A stretch of 12,567 nucleotides of DNA, from contig NW_003151760.1 in the NCBI RefSeq assembly GCF_000003605.2, positions 281,527 to 294,093 on the forward strand. The letters run 5' to 3'. The position numbers and the translations under genes were made by a program. The notes under the pieces were generated by a model. It had not been told where the DNA came from. It did not search any database and worked only from the letters and a program-made list of their open reading frames with translations. Each line of letters begins with the position of its first letter. Position 1 is the stretch's first letter. The DNA is from Saccoglossus kowalevskii (taxonomy: Eukaryota > Hemichordata > Enteropneusta > Harrimaniidae). Positions 1 to 9,500 of this stretch are shown in pieces.

Positions 1-626
1 GGAGACCCTCGCCTAAATTCACTACATTCAATTACCCACCATAGACTCCAGTCAGTCAAAATGACTACCGGTATTTTGAACTGTAGGCAGAGTCAAATGC
101 GGATAGGTGGCGGGTTTTCAGAGCAAACAGAAAAATGATGAAAGTCTTTTCCCAGTCTGAGATGAAACATTCTACAGTAATCACTCAACACCTTAGTTAA
201 GACCCAAAAAGAGTGGTGTCTTACCTTGCCTGTGCTGTCCCCGGAGCAAGAAGCCAAAATGCTGCTACGGTGACAGGGTTCAGTGTGCCCGAGAAAGCTA
301 GACCCCAACCCAATTCGGGGGGTAGTAAGCTTTCGAAGTAAAGACCGAAACAGTTCATCAGGGCATAGGTCGAAAAGCGGTACCTGGGAACTTCCAGGGA
401 GTGCTGATGGTAGAGAAATCTGTCCGCAAAAATGCAGAGACTGACTTATTGACCATGCGCAGGGACCCTTGTGGTCGTTCGCGCTGGGTCAGCAAACCAA
501 GTCTGACCCTCTACGACGGGACCCAACCTCAAGAGACCCTCCTCAAAATGGATTTGGTGTCTCTTAGGTAGTAGTTGATAAAGACGTTCTGCCTTCTCCA
601 GAAGAATGCCCTCCGTGTGTGCTCGA

Positions 627-639
627 GGGGGGGGGGGGG
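627..639. repeat. Homopolymer of 13 G
   Basis: An uninterrupted run of thirteen G follows CTCGA. It is within the GC-rich left part of the 2.83-kb element. Such runs are unstable in replication and error-prone in sequencing, so the exact length is uncertain. Confidence 0.9.
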
Positions 640-1365
640 CGTGACGCTAGCACTAGTGAGTTAGCAATCGCACAGACCTCATGCGCTCGTACTTTATGTC
701 TCTGCAAGCTCTGTGTCGAGGCAGTTAAAGTATTTATAGACCTCTAATACAGTCGCAGTAAACCACCTGGTTATGGAAGTTGGGGAGGCCAGCCTATCCT
801 GCCTGCCTGGGCCGTAACACAAATACATGTGCCTGGCATCCCGTCCTGAATCATTAGTACGGTTTGGTAGCAACTCCGTGCTTGAACTGACCAGAGAAGC
901 AATTTCTCCTGACCCTCCGGGCTGACAAAATTTGACAGCCGGGGGATGACGATCAGGTGAGAATCCTGTCTTGGGATTTGGTTCTTGGCGAGAAACCCGA
1001 TTCGTGTCTATAGCACAACTTGATTGTCCATAACGGCGGTACATCATCCAAGAAGGACAATGCCCCCAGCTCTGGCCGACACCTACCTGAGGCGAGGGCC
1101 AGTAGGAAGACTATTTTCCACGTCAAAAATTTGAGTGGTGCTGATCGGAGAGGCTCAAAGGGCGGCCTGCTTAGAGCGGACAACACAACTGTATAATCCC
1201 AGTTGTGCGGTTCCTTTGTATGGGGTCTCTGCGACTGGAAAGCAGTAAATAGTCTTGATAGGTGATATATGGTGGAATCCCTGTTCGCCCTGGCCAGAAC
1301 GTTGGCAGCCAGCTCAGATAAAGCTTTTGTATGTGCGGGTCTAATGAGAGCCTCTATGCATGTAT

Positions 1366-2421
1366 CAGTGTTCTCCCCAGGATTTTAAACCACTATGGCG
1401 GACTAATTTGCATATAATTTGCATATCATTTACATAATAATAGAAATTGACCAAAGAACATTTACACCCACGCAATAAACAACATATATTTTCAAAAACA
1501 AAGTGGCAGATATTTATTTGCTTTACACAGTGTTATAAACACTTATTTTGGGCACTTTTGTAATATTAATGAGCTCTGTCACAGTGCAAATATTTTTTTC
1601 ATTGGAGTCAAAATATTACGTTTCACAATTTAGAAGAGTTTGAATTTAAAAATGAAACATTGCTGCAGACTAAAAAGAAACAAATAAATTGTAAAAGGTT
1701 AAATGAAACTCATCTGAAATGTTCCAGCCAGGATTATGTTCAAGACTTTTATGATCTTATTTACTACAAAATTCTCCTTCAAAAAATCGACCATGTAATT
1801 ATTTGGCGGATTGCTGGTTATTATTCCGACCATCAGCTTCTACAATGTTTACATTTAGAGTTATGAACGAACAAATAACACTTCCAAGCGATCATCAAAG
1901 TTACGACGTGACATAACTTACTTTGCGATGTTAGTTACCGATTATACCAATAATTCCTCTTACTTGGTCATGATGCCATGCAAAAAATGTTACCCTATCA
2001 TGCAATAAACACATTGTTTTTTCTTTAGTAGCGTAAACAGATCATGGACTTCGCTTTGCCCATGTTATATTGAGGTGGAATTGATTTTGAAAGAATTTTA
2101 GCTTTCAATCTAAAGACTGCGTCTATCGTCAGAAAGTATTTACAAACAAAGAGGTGCTAATTTTACAAAATTTACTTGTATTGTTTAAAGCCGCTACCAT
2201 ATCGTGCGACTATGTCTATTGTTTACAAATTATTATCCACAAATGGCAGGATGCGTTTTGGTTGGTACGTAATTATAATAACAATATGACAACAGTCCTG
2301 GTCGGTCGCTAATTTTGAGTGCCAATGAAAAAAGCACTGTGGCGGTGTCAGACCGTTGTGGCGACTAATCAAAGCACTGTGGCGGGACCGCCACGCTGTT
2401 TACATCCTGGGGAGAACACTG
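1366..2421. mobile_element. Nested 1.06-kb non-autonomous element with hAT-like termini
   Basis: The left end CAGTGTTCTCCCCAGGAT (1366-1383) is matched exactly by the reverse complement of the right end (ending at 2421), and similarity continues with a one-base indel to GGCGG, giving an inverted repeat of about 36 bp. CAGTG-type ends are typical of hAT elements, but the 8-bp target duplications expected for hAT are not evident (left flank GCATGTAT, right flank AGTGTAAG). If the element begins one base further out, imperfect 5-bp flanks ATGTA/GTGTA are seen. Subterminal repeats: GCACTGTGGCGG at 2334-2345 and 2374-2385, and a perfect GTGGCGG/CCGCCAC hairpin at 2379-2394. AT-rich interior; the longest frame (1660-1866) resembles no transposase I know. 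Confidence 0.55.
1404..1436. repeat. Three tandem 11-bp units with octamer-like ATTTGCAT
   Basis: TAATTTGCATA occurs twice in direct succession (1404-1414, 1415-1425), followed by the variant TCATTTACATA (1426-1436). The first two contain ATTTGCAT, the POU/octamer motif. It lies just inside the left end of the nested inverted-repeat element, where transposon subterminal repeats often sit, so a transposase-binding role is as likely as any other. Confidence 0.6.
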
Positions 2422-2854
2422 AGTGTAAGTGATACCCGCTGGGCTCGTTGGGAGTGCGTCGTCCGGTAAGTCCGGAAGCACTACTGGTGTTTCGACTAGC
2501 ATTTCTGACAGAAGTGGAAACTAGGCCTTGGTTGGCCAATTGGGTGTGATCAATGATAATATGCAGGTGTGCACCTGTCAAAGTTTTCTCCGGTGCCCGG
2601 TGAACTAGCGGGAAGGGAGGAAAGGCAAACACAACTAAGTGGGTCCACAGGGTTAGCAAAGCGAACCTGGCCCAGGCTCCTGGAGTCGGCAGGAGTGTTA
2701 CGTACGCCGGGAGCCTGTCTACCTATCTATCCTTGGACAGCCGACCTAGATTCTATCTCTCCGTCATTGACAGAATCGCTGATTAATACCTACAGTTTTG
2801 ATAGACCGGAGTCTATGGTGGGTAATTGAACGTAGTGAATTTACCCGAAGTGGT

Positions 2855-2911
2855 TTTGAAAGCATACACAGTCAATTAATGCTTTCAAATCCGGATTTCA
2901 TTCAATCCGGA
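2855..2911. repeat. Two adjacent hairpins just outside the large element
   Basis: TTTGAAAGCAT (2855-2865) pairs perfectly with ATGCTTTCAAA (2879-2889) over 11 bp with a 13-base loop. Immediately after, TCCGGATT (2890-2897) pairs perfectly with AATCCGGA (2904-2911) across a 6-base loop. They start 12 bases outside the right inverted repeat of the large element. No T-run follows, and in a eukaryote a terminator reading would not apply. They may be the edge of another mobile element. Confidence 0.6.
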
Positions 2912-3139
2912 GACAGTCCTTGTTTATTAGTACTAAAACAATAACAAATGCGATGCGAGTACATGCACCTGCATGCAGCGATCGCCAAGACACGCTAATT
3001 TATCACTAAACATGACAATTGCATGATTGATTCAAAGTCAAAATCACGGCACATACGACATTGTGTTGTCACCCGCGGTCTTACCTCGGTATATGCTTGT
3101 CGACCGACAAGAAACACTGCTACCTTACTAAGAAGCATT
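2912..3139. other. Intergenic flank, no feature recognised
   Basis: Unique-looking sequence between the hairpin pair and the promoter-like stretch. It has scattered CpG and a GCATGCAGCGATCGC stretch around 2970, but no reading frame, RNA gene or clear repeat that I can support. Confidence 0.5.
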
Positions 3140-3368
3140 TGGAAACTGTCTTGACTTGAGCGGCCATCTTTGATTTGAGCGCCTCTTGATTTGTCAAAAC
3201 GAAAGCACTTTAAACTTAAACCAAAGGTGGCGCACTTTCTCGCGAAACAAAATGGCGAACCGATAAAACTCGCAACTTCGTTTCGGCGTGCCGATCAAGG
3301 TGTCCAACATTTCCGTGTTGTAACTTCATGATTGGAGATCTACGGTTCTGGGTGTTACCTGGTAAACA
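3140..3368 (+). promoter_or_regulatory. Putative NCKIPSD promoter / 5' UTR
   Basis: The 230 bases before the ATG are richer in GC and CpG than the flanks. They contain CGGCCATCTT at 3161-3170 (reverse strand AAGATGGCCG, the YY1 core), TCTCGCGA at 3238-3245 (core of the palindromic TCTCGCGAGA promoter element) and AAAATGGCG at 3249-3257 (YY1-like, plus strand). A short direct repeat TTGAYTTGAGCG occurs at about 3151 and 3171. No TATA box is convincing, as expected for a housekeeping-type cytoskeletal gene. Transcription start and any upstream non-coding exon cannot be placed from sequence. Motif roles are known from vertebrates; use here is inferred. Confidence 0.5.
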
Positions 3369-3480
3369 ATGTATCGTGCTTTATACAAATTCGACAGTAA
3401 AGATCAGAAAACTTTGTCATTTTCCGAGGATGACAAGTTCACTTTGTTGGACAGCAGTCATGGAAACTGGTTGCAGGTGA
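3328..3480 (+). promoter_or_regulatory. Possible upstream ORF overlapping the NCKIPSD start
   Basis: An ATG at 3328, 41 bases upstream of the NCKIPSD start and in another frame, opens 50 codons and stops at TGA 3478-3480 inside exon 1. Its context is weak (T at -3), while the main ATG has A at -3. If the transcript begins upstream of 3328, scanning ribosomes would meet this ATG first, and leaky scanning would set NCKIPSD output. If transcription begins downstream, it is irrelevant. Confidence 0.3.
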
Positions 3481-3536
3481 TGAACGTAAGTGGAAGAGTT
3501 GGTTTCGTACCTGCCAACTACATTAAGAAGTATGAG
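3369..3536 (+). CDS. NCKIPSD: NCKIPSD exon 1: SH3 domain
   Basis: First coding exon, 56 codons, ending in phase 0 at the donor GAG|GTATGT. It encodes an almost complete SH3 domain: the ALYKF strand (residues 4-8, equivalent to the usual ALYDY), an acidic RT-loop with LSFSEDD, the conserved Trp at 34, and the C-terminal VGFVPANYI strand (44-52) with the Pro48 and Tyr51 expected in a ligand-binding groove. The second Trp of the common WW pair is replaced by Leu35. An in-frame TAA at 3363-3365 rules out an N-terminal extension in this exon. A reading frame open past the donor to 3578 is intron read-through, not protein. Confidence 0.96.
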
Positions 3537-6500
3537 GTATGTTACTTTTATTGCTCAAATTGGTCAGCTATGTTTTAATCACTTTCTGTATCCACAAAAC
3601 CTTCTGAAAATCGCATATAATCCATTCTGTGAGTCAGTGCATGTCGCGAGGGGGGGTGGCTCGAGTGGGGGTGTTGACAAAAAAAGGGTATTATTTAATA
3701 ATCCATTAGGTCTTGTTGATCACCACCCACCCACTCTCTCTGCTGGAAAAGCACATTGAGGGAGCTTCGAGGCACAAACTTGTGGATTACCAATACCCCG
3801 TTTGTTCACATAATGTAAAGAGGGAACTTTTGGTCAAAAGTATAATTTGAAAGCATCATCATAATGAATGTCTATTGTTTGGAGTTTTCATAGATTATGA
3901 TGAAATTAAATTACTTATTTTTTTTAGTGTTATTTTTAACGTAAATCTTGACAACATTTGGAATATGCACATATTAGTTCAATCACGTATAATTGGGTAT
4001 TTACATCAATGATTTGTGTGTGTGTGTGTTCATTTCACAAAATTAATTCCTGCCATTTCTCACTTTAGAGAAAGCCATTTTCCACAGCGAAGTGAAATAG
4101 AATAAATCATTAATATTCCACTCAGTTTATGCAAATATCACACCAACATTCCAGTATCTGAATGAAAACACACACATTCAGAAATACATGGTCAGTTTCT
4201 ATGATGTGAATATTTTGGTACTGATATTTGCAAAACAAAAAATTATCCAGTTCTGCTCTCTCGCCTTTGTTCAACCACATGTATAGGCTCTATGCCTTTT
4301 ATTTTTATGTTGTTTTTTTTTCTACATTTTCTCTGCTTGAAATCACCTCAATTGGCGTCTTTAATTTCACTATTATGAAATCTACTTTAATAATTCAATT
4401 ACTCAAAAATATTATTTTTAAAATGTTACTTCACTATTATTTCAGCTTCCTCCAGAAATACATATTTTCATAGTCCAATTAATTATGATAGAGTTAATAA
4501 ATATACTTGGATGTTTGAAATATTTCTGATTTATTGCCATATTACAGGTATCTAATGACGAGTTGTTGCAATCCATTGACCGTGCAATAGAATCCGTTCA
4601 CCTTGTGGCCACACAGAATGGCGGAAACTACACCAAAGAACAGAGGACTTGTTTACAGTAAGTTTTATCCCATCCCAATATTTAGTCACATCAAAAATGA
4701 TTTTTTCATAAATTCATTAGAATAATATTATTCTAGTGTAATTGCAGTTGGTTTACGTTTAAATGACTATTTTTGAGTATTTTGATTTAAAGAAATATTA
4801 TTAATAACTATGATATATTTTGACCAATTTGCAAATAAGGACATTTTATTTATTCACGCTATAATTAATAATAATTGTGTGAAAACACTTTACCATGAAT
4901 AATAATCACTGGTTTAAATTTTAGCAGTTTTCACGTTGCAGGGATTTAAAGACAATTTCCAGCATTATAATACCATGAACAAACCAACAAGTCATTCACT
5001 GCCAAGTCAGCTAGCTACACACACACATTGAGCTTCAGACTGCGCACGACCTCCAAAAATAACTTGCTGAACTAACCAACTGTACACATGCAGTAGTGAG
5101 GGAATATATTCACAGATATTTTACATTAAAAATGTTCGCACTATAAAGTTCTTAATCTAGAAAATAGCAAAATATAAAATGAAGCTGAGCATCATGGGTG
5201 TTTTTAGTTAACTGTGTACAAACTCAAAAATGACGATTGGCTATGTCACTTTAAAATCGCCATTGACCATTCAAGCTTCTACAATTTATAACACACATAA
5301 TGCAAAGTACATATATTCATCCACAATTCTGATTAAGTATTTCAGTGTAAAATGTTATAGTTTGAGTGTATTTGAAGACTGAATTTTAGTTTTATTTCAC
5401 TATTAAAATGAGAACTTTGTTCATATTTGATAACACCATAACAGGCAGAACCACTAGCTGTTTAATGTGATATTTTCGCCTACTTCATATCCATGAAATT
5501 ATCATCTTGCCTTTATTGTGTGCATAATTTTGGGCATGAAAAGTCAGTCGATGAGATTGTTGGAGAGGGGAGTTGTGCACTGATGGGAGGTTCAGTCGTA
5601 AATGATTTGTTTGTTTGTTTGTTTATGGTATTATAATGTTGGACAATGTCTTTCTATGGTTTGTTTTGCATATTCACCAGGTGTTAATTTAGCACATTCA
5701 AATAAAGTGGAGATAAAACCCAGCTAACAATTAAGACTTATACAGTAAAATAATGAAAAACTTTAAAAGGAAAAGTTGACTTTTGAATCAAGCATAAAGT
5801 TTTTGTATTTTGAAAATTGACTTTATTATTAGTCCCCGTTCGAACGTAGTTTATGTTTTGCTCTGTGTGCGTCTGTGTGTCCGTGCATCCGTGATCACCT
5901 GTATCTCGAGCATGCATGGATCGGTTAAGTTCAAACTTTACTCATACATCACACATTATATGGGACATATGTACATGCATTTTTTTCATGATCCGATTAA
6001 CGATAGCCGAATAGCGGCCATTTTAAGGCCGAAAATGCATCAAAATCGCACATTTTCACCATTTCGGAACCGGATCTCAGTTATGCATGGACGGATTTTG
6101 TTTAAATTTGGTACATACATTAAACATAATAGGACCTTGATGCACGTCATTTTTTTTTTTTTGATCGGGTTTGAAATGGCCGACGGGTGGCCATTTTGTT
6201 TTAAAGAATTCAGTTCTGGATCCGTATCTGAGACATGTCTGGATTGATCAAGTTCAAACTTCACATACACATGGTACATCATGTCACAAATAGATATGTG
6301 CATTTGTTTCATGATCCGCTTAACAATAGCTGAATGATGGCCATTTTAAGGCACCGGAACCGGATCTCAGTCATGCATGGATGGATTTTGTTCAGATTTA
6401 GTACAATGTGTTGTACATATGCAGGTGCACTGAAAGTGGTCTGAGATTTCGGTCATGATCTGCTTTGAATGTATATGTCACTCAAATATGAACGGAACAG

Positions 6501-9500
6501 GGACGTGTCATTTTCCATTTTTCATGTAAACAGGAAGCTAATTAAGCACAGATCTGAAGTATTAGAACAACAAAGTAAAGATGTCCCACAGCAGCCAAGA
6601 AGAAAAGCACCAGAGCCTCCTAATCTAGCAGCCAGTCGTGCGGCTACCACTCCTGCTCAAAAACAAGATTCACAGGCTCGTCGTTCTTCACTTAAGTCAC
6701 AACAACAGAAACAGTCAGAACAACCTGCTATGCAAAAGCAACATTCACAGAATCAGAAGCAGCTGCCATCTCCTAAACAACAGCATCAACAGCCCTCTCC
6801 TAAACAGCAACGGCCACAACAGCAACAGCCTGCTGCTAAACAGCAACAGCAGCCCACAACTAAACAGCTACAGCAGGCCGCTGCTAAACAGCAACAGCAG
6901 CCCACTGCTAAACAGCAACAGCAGCCCACTGCTAAACAGCTACAGCAGGCCGCTGCTAAACAGCAACAGCAGCCCACTGCTACACAGCAACAGCAGCCCA
7001 CTGCTACACAGCTACAGCAGGCCGCTGCTAAACAGCAACAGCAGCCCACTGCTACACAGCTACAGCAGGCCACTGCTAAACAGCAACAGCAGCCCACTGC
7101 TACACAGCAACAGCAGCCTACTCCTGCACACCAACAGCAGCCTACTGCTACACACCAACAGCAGCCTACTGCTACACAACAACAGCAGGCCGCTGCTAAA
7201 CAGCAACAGCCCTTTTCTCATCAAAACCATGAGAAACAGCAGTCATCTATACAGCAACAACAGCAGCAGCAAGAGTCAACAAATCAGCAACAGCAATCAG
7301 AAAAAAGATCATCCATAAAGACTCATAAAGCACCCTCTCCGCCTGCATCAGGTGGCTCTTTATTAGAATCAATACAAACTGTAAGCAAAACTGCATGTAG
7401 CAATGATTCAATAACAAGTTTTGGATCATCACCAATGACTCCGCCACTTGTTACTTCTTCGCTGTCACTTACACCATCAACATCTATGCTAGCATCCAAA
7501 ATGATGTCTAGAACGTTCTCACCATCGTCCAGTGTTATGGCCGTCAGCAGGACAACAAGTCTTAATGTTGCAGTGCCGGACGGGATAGCTTTTGAACTTG
7601 TTGACATTGTGAGAGCTAACACTAATTTAAACTTTGAAAAGTGTAAGATTGCTGTTGGAACCACCCTCAGTCATATCGGAATGAATATACCAGCCGTGGC
7701 CAGTGTCATGGAAAGAATTTTAAAAAGTCTACGAGATGGTCCTGTAAGTTGAACATTTTAATTGTATGTGTTTTCTTCATAGATTTTTTCTAATTAATGT
7801 TTTTCAGTGAATTAATATTTGGGGGAATCTTGAATAAGGTCCACAGGTGTTTGTGTTCATTTGACACCAAGATAGTGCATCAACTGCATGTAATCTTAAA
7901 CAGGGAATGTTGTTTCTGTGGTCAAATACACTATACCAAAAAATCAAGGCTAGCATGCATGTTTGATTGGCCCCTTATATGAAAAAACAATGGAAATACC
8001 ATTTTCTGCCTCTAGAGGGCAGGCATGCTTGACAAAGTCTTGCTCTTGCAGAAAGATGATGATGTCATTGAAAGTGGTTACGATAGAGAGAGACTGGAAG
8101 TGATCTTCTCTGAGTTGATAACTTGTAAGGAGGATTCCCAGCAGAGAAGTTGGGCTCTACATGAGGACGAACCTATTATTTTAGAGTATCTTGAGGAGCT
8201 TGTTTCAATACTGGTAAGTTAGGCAGATATATGCTGTTTCTTGCATATCTATCTGACCCCGGTGAAAAAACAAAATGTTCGGGTAACATTGGGTTAATTT
8301 TTCAGTTGCACTCTATTTACTTGGGATTTGAACGGTAATTCAAAGCTAGTTTGTCTAATAGATTGAACATTGATGTAGTGATACATTTGTTGCTGTTTTT
8401 TCATTAAAATCATTCAATACCACAACAAGGTATATGTGTAATATTTAAAATGTGTTGATTAATGCATTTAAAGGTTTGTTTGTACCAACAAAATATCCTC
8501 CAAAACAAACATTTCCGTATTCTACTGTACATAGCACACTAACGGTACACTGAATTGCAATAACACAAAAATGTGTAAAGTGCAGGTGTCATCTTGACAT
8601 GTGCTATTTTTGGACTCTCATAGATTACAAATATTTTGGAAATTTGTAAAAAAACACAGATTATGCCAATTTAATTTTCTTTTTGTTTGTGCAGAATGAT
8701 GCTAATCCCAAAATATGCAAGGCGATTGTGTGCCGTGATAGTTATGATAGTTTGCAATCACTAGTGGTGTACTACCAAATGGTAAGTCAGTTAGACATCT
8801 CTGTAGGACTTGATCTTCACAGTTGAGGTGATACCTATTTTCAAAGCCAAAAATGATAAAATTGCACCAAGGTAAACGTGTTTAGCATCAAGGCGATTCA
8901 GTGTCTCTGTGAAGTCCAAGTTCTGTCTATGTATGCTTAATACTGATAGGTCATACTGAGTTGTGCCTGCCAATATAAGTAAGTCTTGTTTGGTGCTAAT
9001 AATATTGTGATCAGCCAACATGTATCAATTCACTGACTTTTATTTCACCTGAAATTATTACTTAGCACTATAAATTCTACAATAAAGTAGCAATTCAACA
9101 TGTTTTAGCCACAGTCAGCTGGTGAACAAGTGAAAATAAAATGAATGCGATTCATTTACTGATATTTACGGTATGGGACCAGCCATATTGAATACACTTG
9201 AAGCTAAATAAAGAGACAGGTTTTTCAGATTCTTACAAATAAAGAAAAAAATATCAAATTTACACAACCAAACGATTCATTAGGGTCTGATTAAGCCAAC
9301 CACTAATCAAATTCGCTGAATTTGACGCTTCTGTGTTGAAAATTTCTTTGTGCATCAACCCCTGATTACACAAAGAACCTAGAACACTTTCCAAGGGTTT
9401 TTGAAACTAAAATCGTCTTTCAACTCAGGAGCCAATCAGCAACGGCCTTACAATTAGATGACGATTTTGGTTTCAAATACCCCTGTAAAGTGTGGTTTTA

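Larger units (their letters stand above)
14..2843. mobile_element. Putative 2.83-kb inverted-repeat element (unclassified DNA transposon-like), no coding capacity
   Basis: Bases 14-61 and 2796-2843 are inverted repeats of 48 bp with four mismatches by eye; the outermost part reads TAAATTCACTAC on the left and GTAGTGAATTTA on the right. If the element proper starts at AATTCACTAC, it is flanked by TA on both sides, as with Tc1/mariner-type insertions, but the TA is also part of the palindrome, so this is ambiguous. The left arm could continue past the window edge. The interior (about 62-1365 and 2422-2795) is noticeably more GC-rich than the introns and has only short, stop-limited frames on both strands with no recognisable transposase. 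A second element (1366-2421) appears to have inserted into it. Superfamily unknown. Confidence 0.55.
3537..4547 (+). other. NCKIPSD intron 1
   Basis: GTATGT donor, ATTACAG acceptor, phase 0, 1011 bp. It holds a G-rich patch at about 3648-3673, a (TG)7 microsatellite at 4015-4029, and an imperfect hairpin at about 4124-4230. Remaining sequence is AT-rich. Short open frames in it (for example 4228-4473, rich in Phe and Leu codons from T-rich DNA) have no homology that I recognise. Confidence 0.9.
4658..6533 (+). other. NCKIPSD intron 2
   Basis: GTAAGT donor, AACAG acceptor, phase 2, 1876 bp, the longest complete intron. 4658-5800 is AT-rich; a (TTTG)4 microsatellite is at 5606-5621, and a possible weak inverted pair (ATTTAAAGACAATTTCC near 4944, ACTTTAAAATCGCC near 5249) might mark an old insertion. 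The last third (5901-6475) is the four-unit tandem repeat described separately. Confidence 0.9.

Noticed and set aside
694-1186. Two overlapping minus-strand frames of 117 and 77 codons
   Set aside because: No recognisable domain, overlapping in different frames, and inside a GC-rich element where chance open frames are longer. Not supported as genes.
4944-5258. Possible MITE defined by ATTTAAAGACAATTTCC and ACTTTAAAATCGCC
   Set aside because: Only about 13 of 22 end positions pair, and no target duplication or internal structure was seen; too weak to call.
5825-5850. tRNA-like B-box (CGTTCGAAC) near 5829 suggesting a tRNA gene or SINE head
   Set aside because: No A box at the right distance and no cloverleaf can be drawn, so neither a tRNA nor a tRNA-derived SINE is supported.
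5810-6312. Open frames of 145 codons (plus) and 90 codons (minus) in the tandem repeat
   Set aside because: They arise from repeat units with a shared frame and show no conserved domain; the plus frame breaks in later units.
6469-6533. ATG at 6469 as the start of an independent single-exon gene
   Set aside because: The frame upstream of 6534 has no similarity to the family, whereas the AACAG acceptor at 6533 joins exon 2 to give the conserved LQKLI motif.
6786-7097. Minus-strand open frame of 103 codons giving a Cys-rich (metallothionein- or keratin-associated-like) protein
   Set aside because: It is the complement of the CAG/CAA repeat: GCTGTTGCTG read in another frame gives Cys-rich peptide. 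A 24-nt period keeps every frame open, and the plus-strand frame is anchored by conserved sequence at both ends.
6838-7197. CRISPR-like regularly spaced repeats
   Set aside because: Units are contiguous 24-mers without unique spacers, lie in a coding exon, and the genome is animal.
6638-7318. Second plus-strand open frame of 226 codons (Asn/Ser/Leu-rich) over the repeat
   Set aside because: Same cause: a repeat period divisible by three leaves alternative frames open. It lacks conserved ends and splice support.
8791-9021. Minus-strand 76-codon frame in intron 5
   Set aside because: No homology that I recognise and no start or splice context. The sequence could be a decayed fragment of a repeat, but this cannot be shown from the window.
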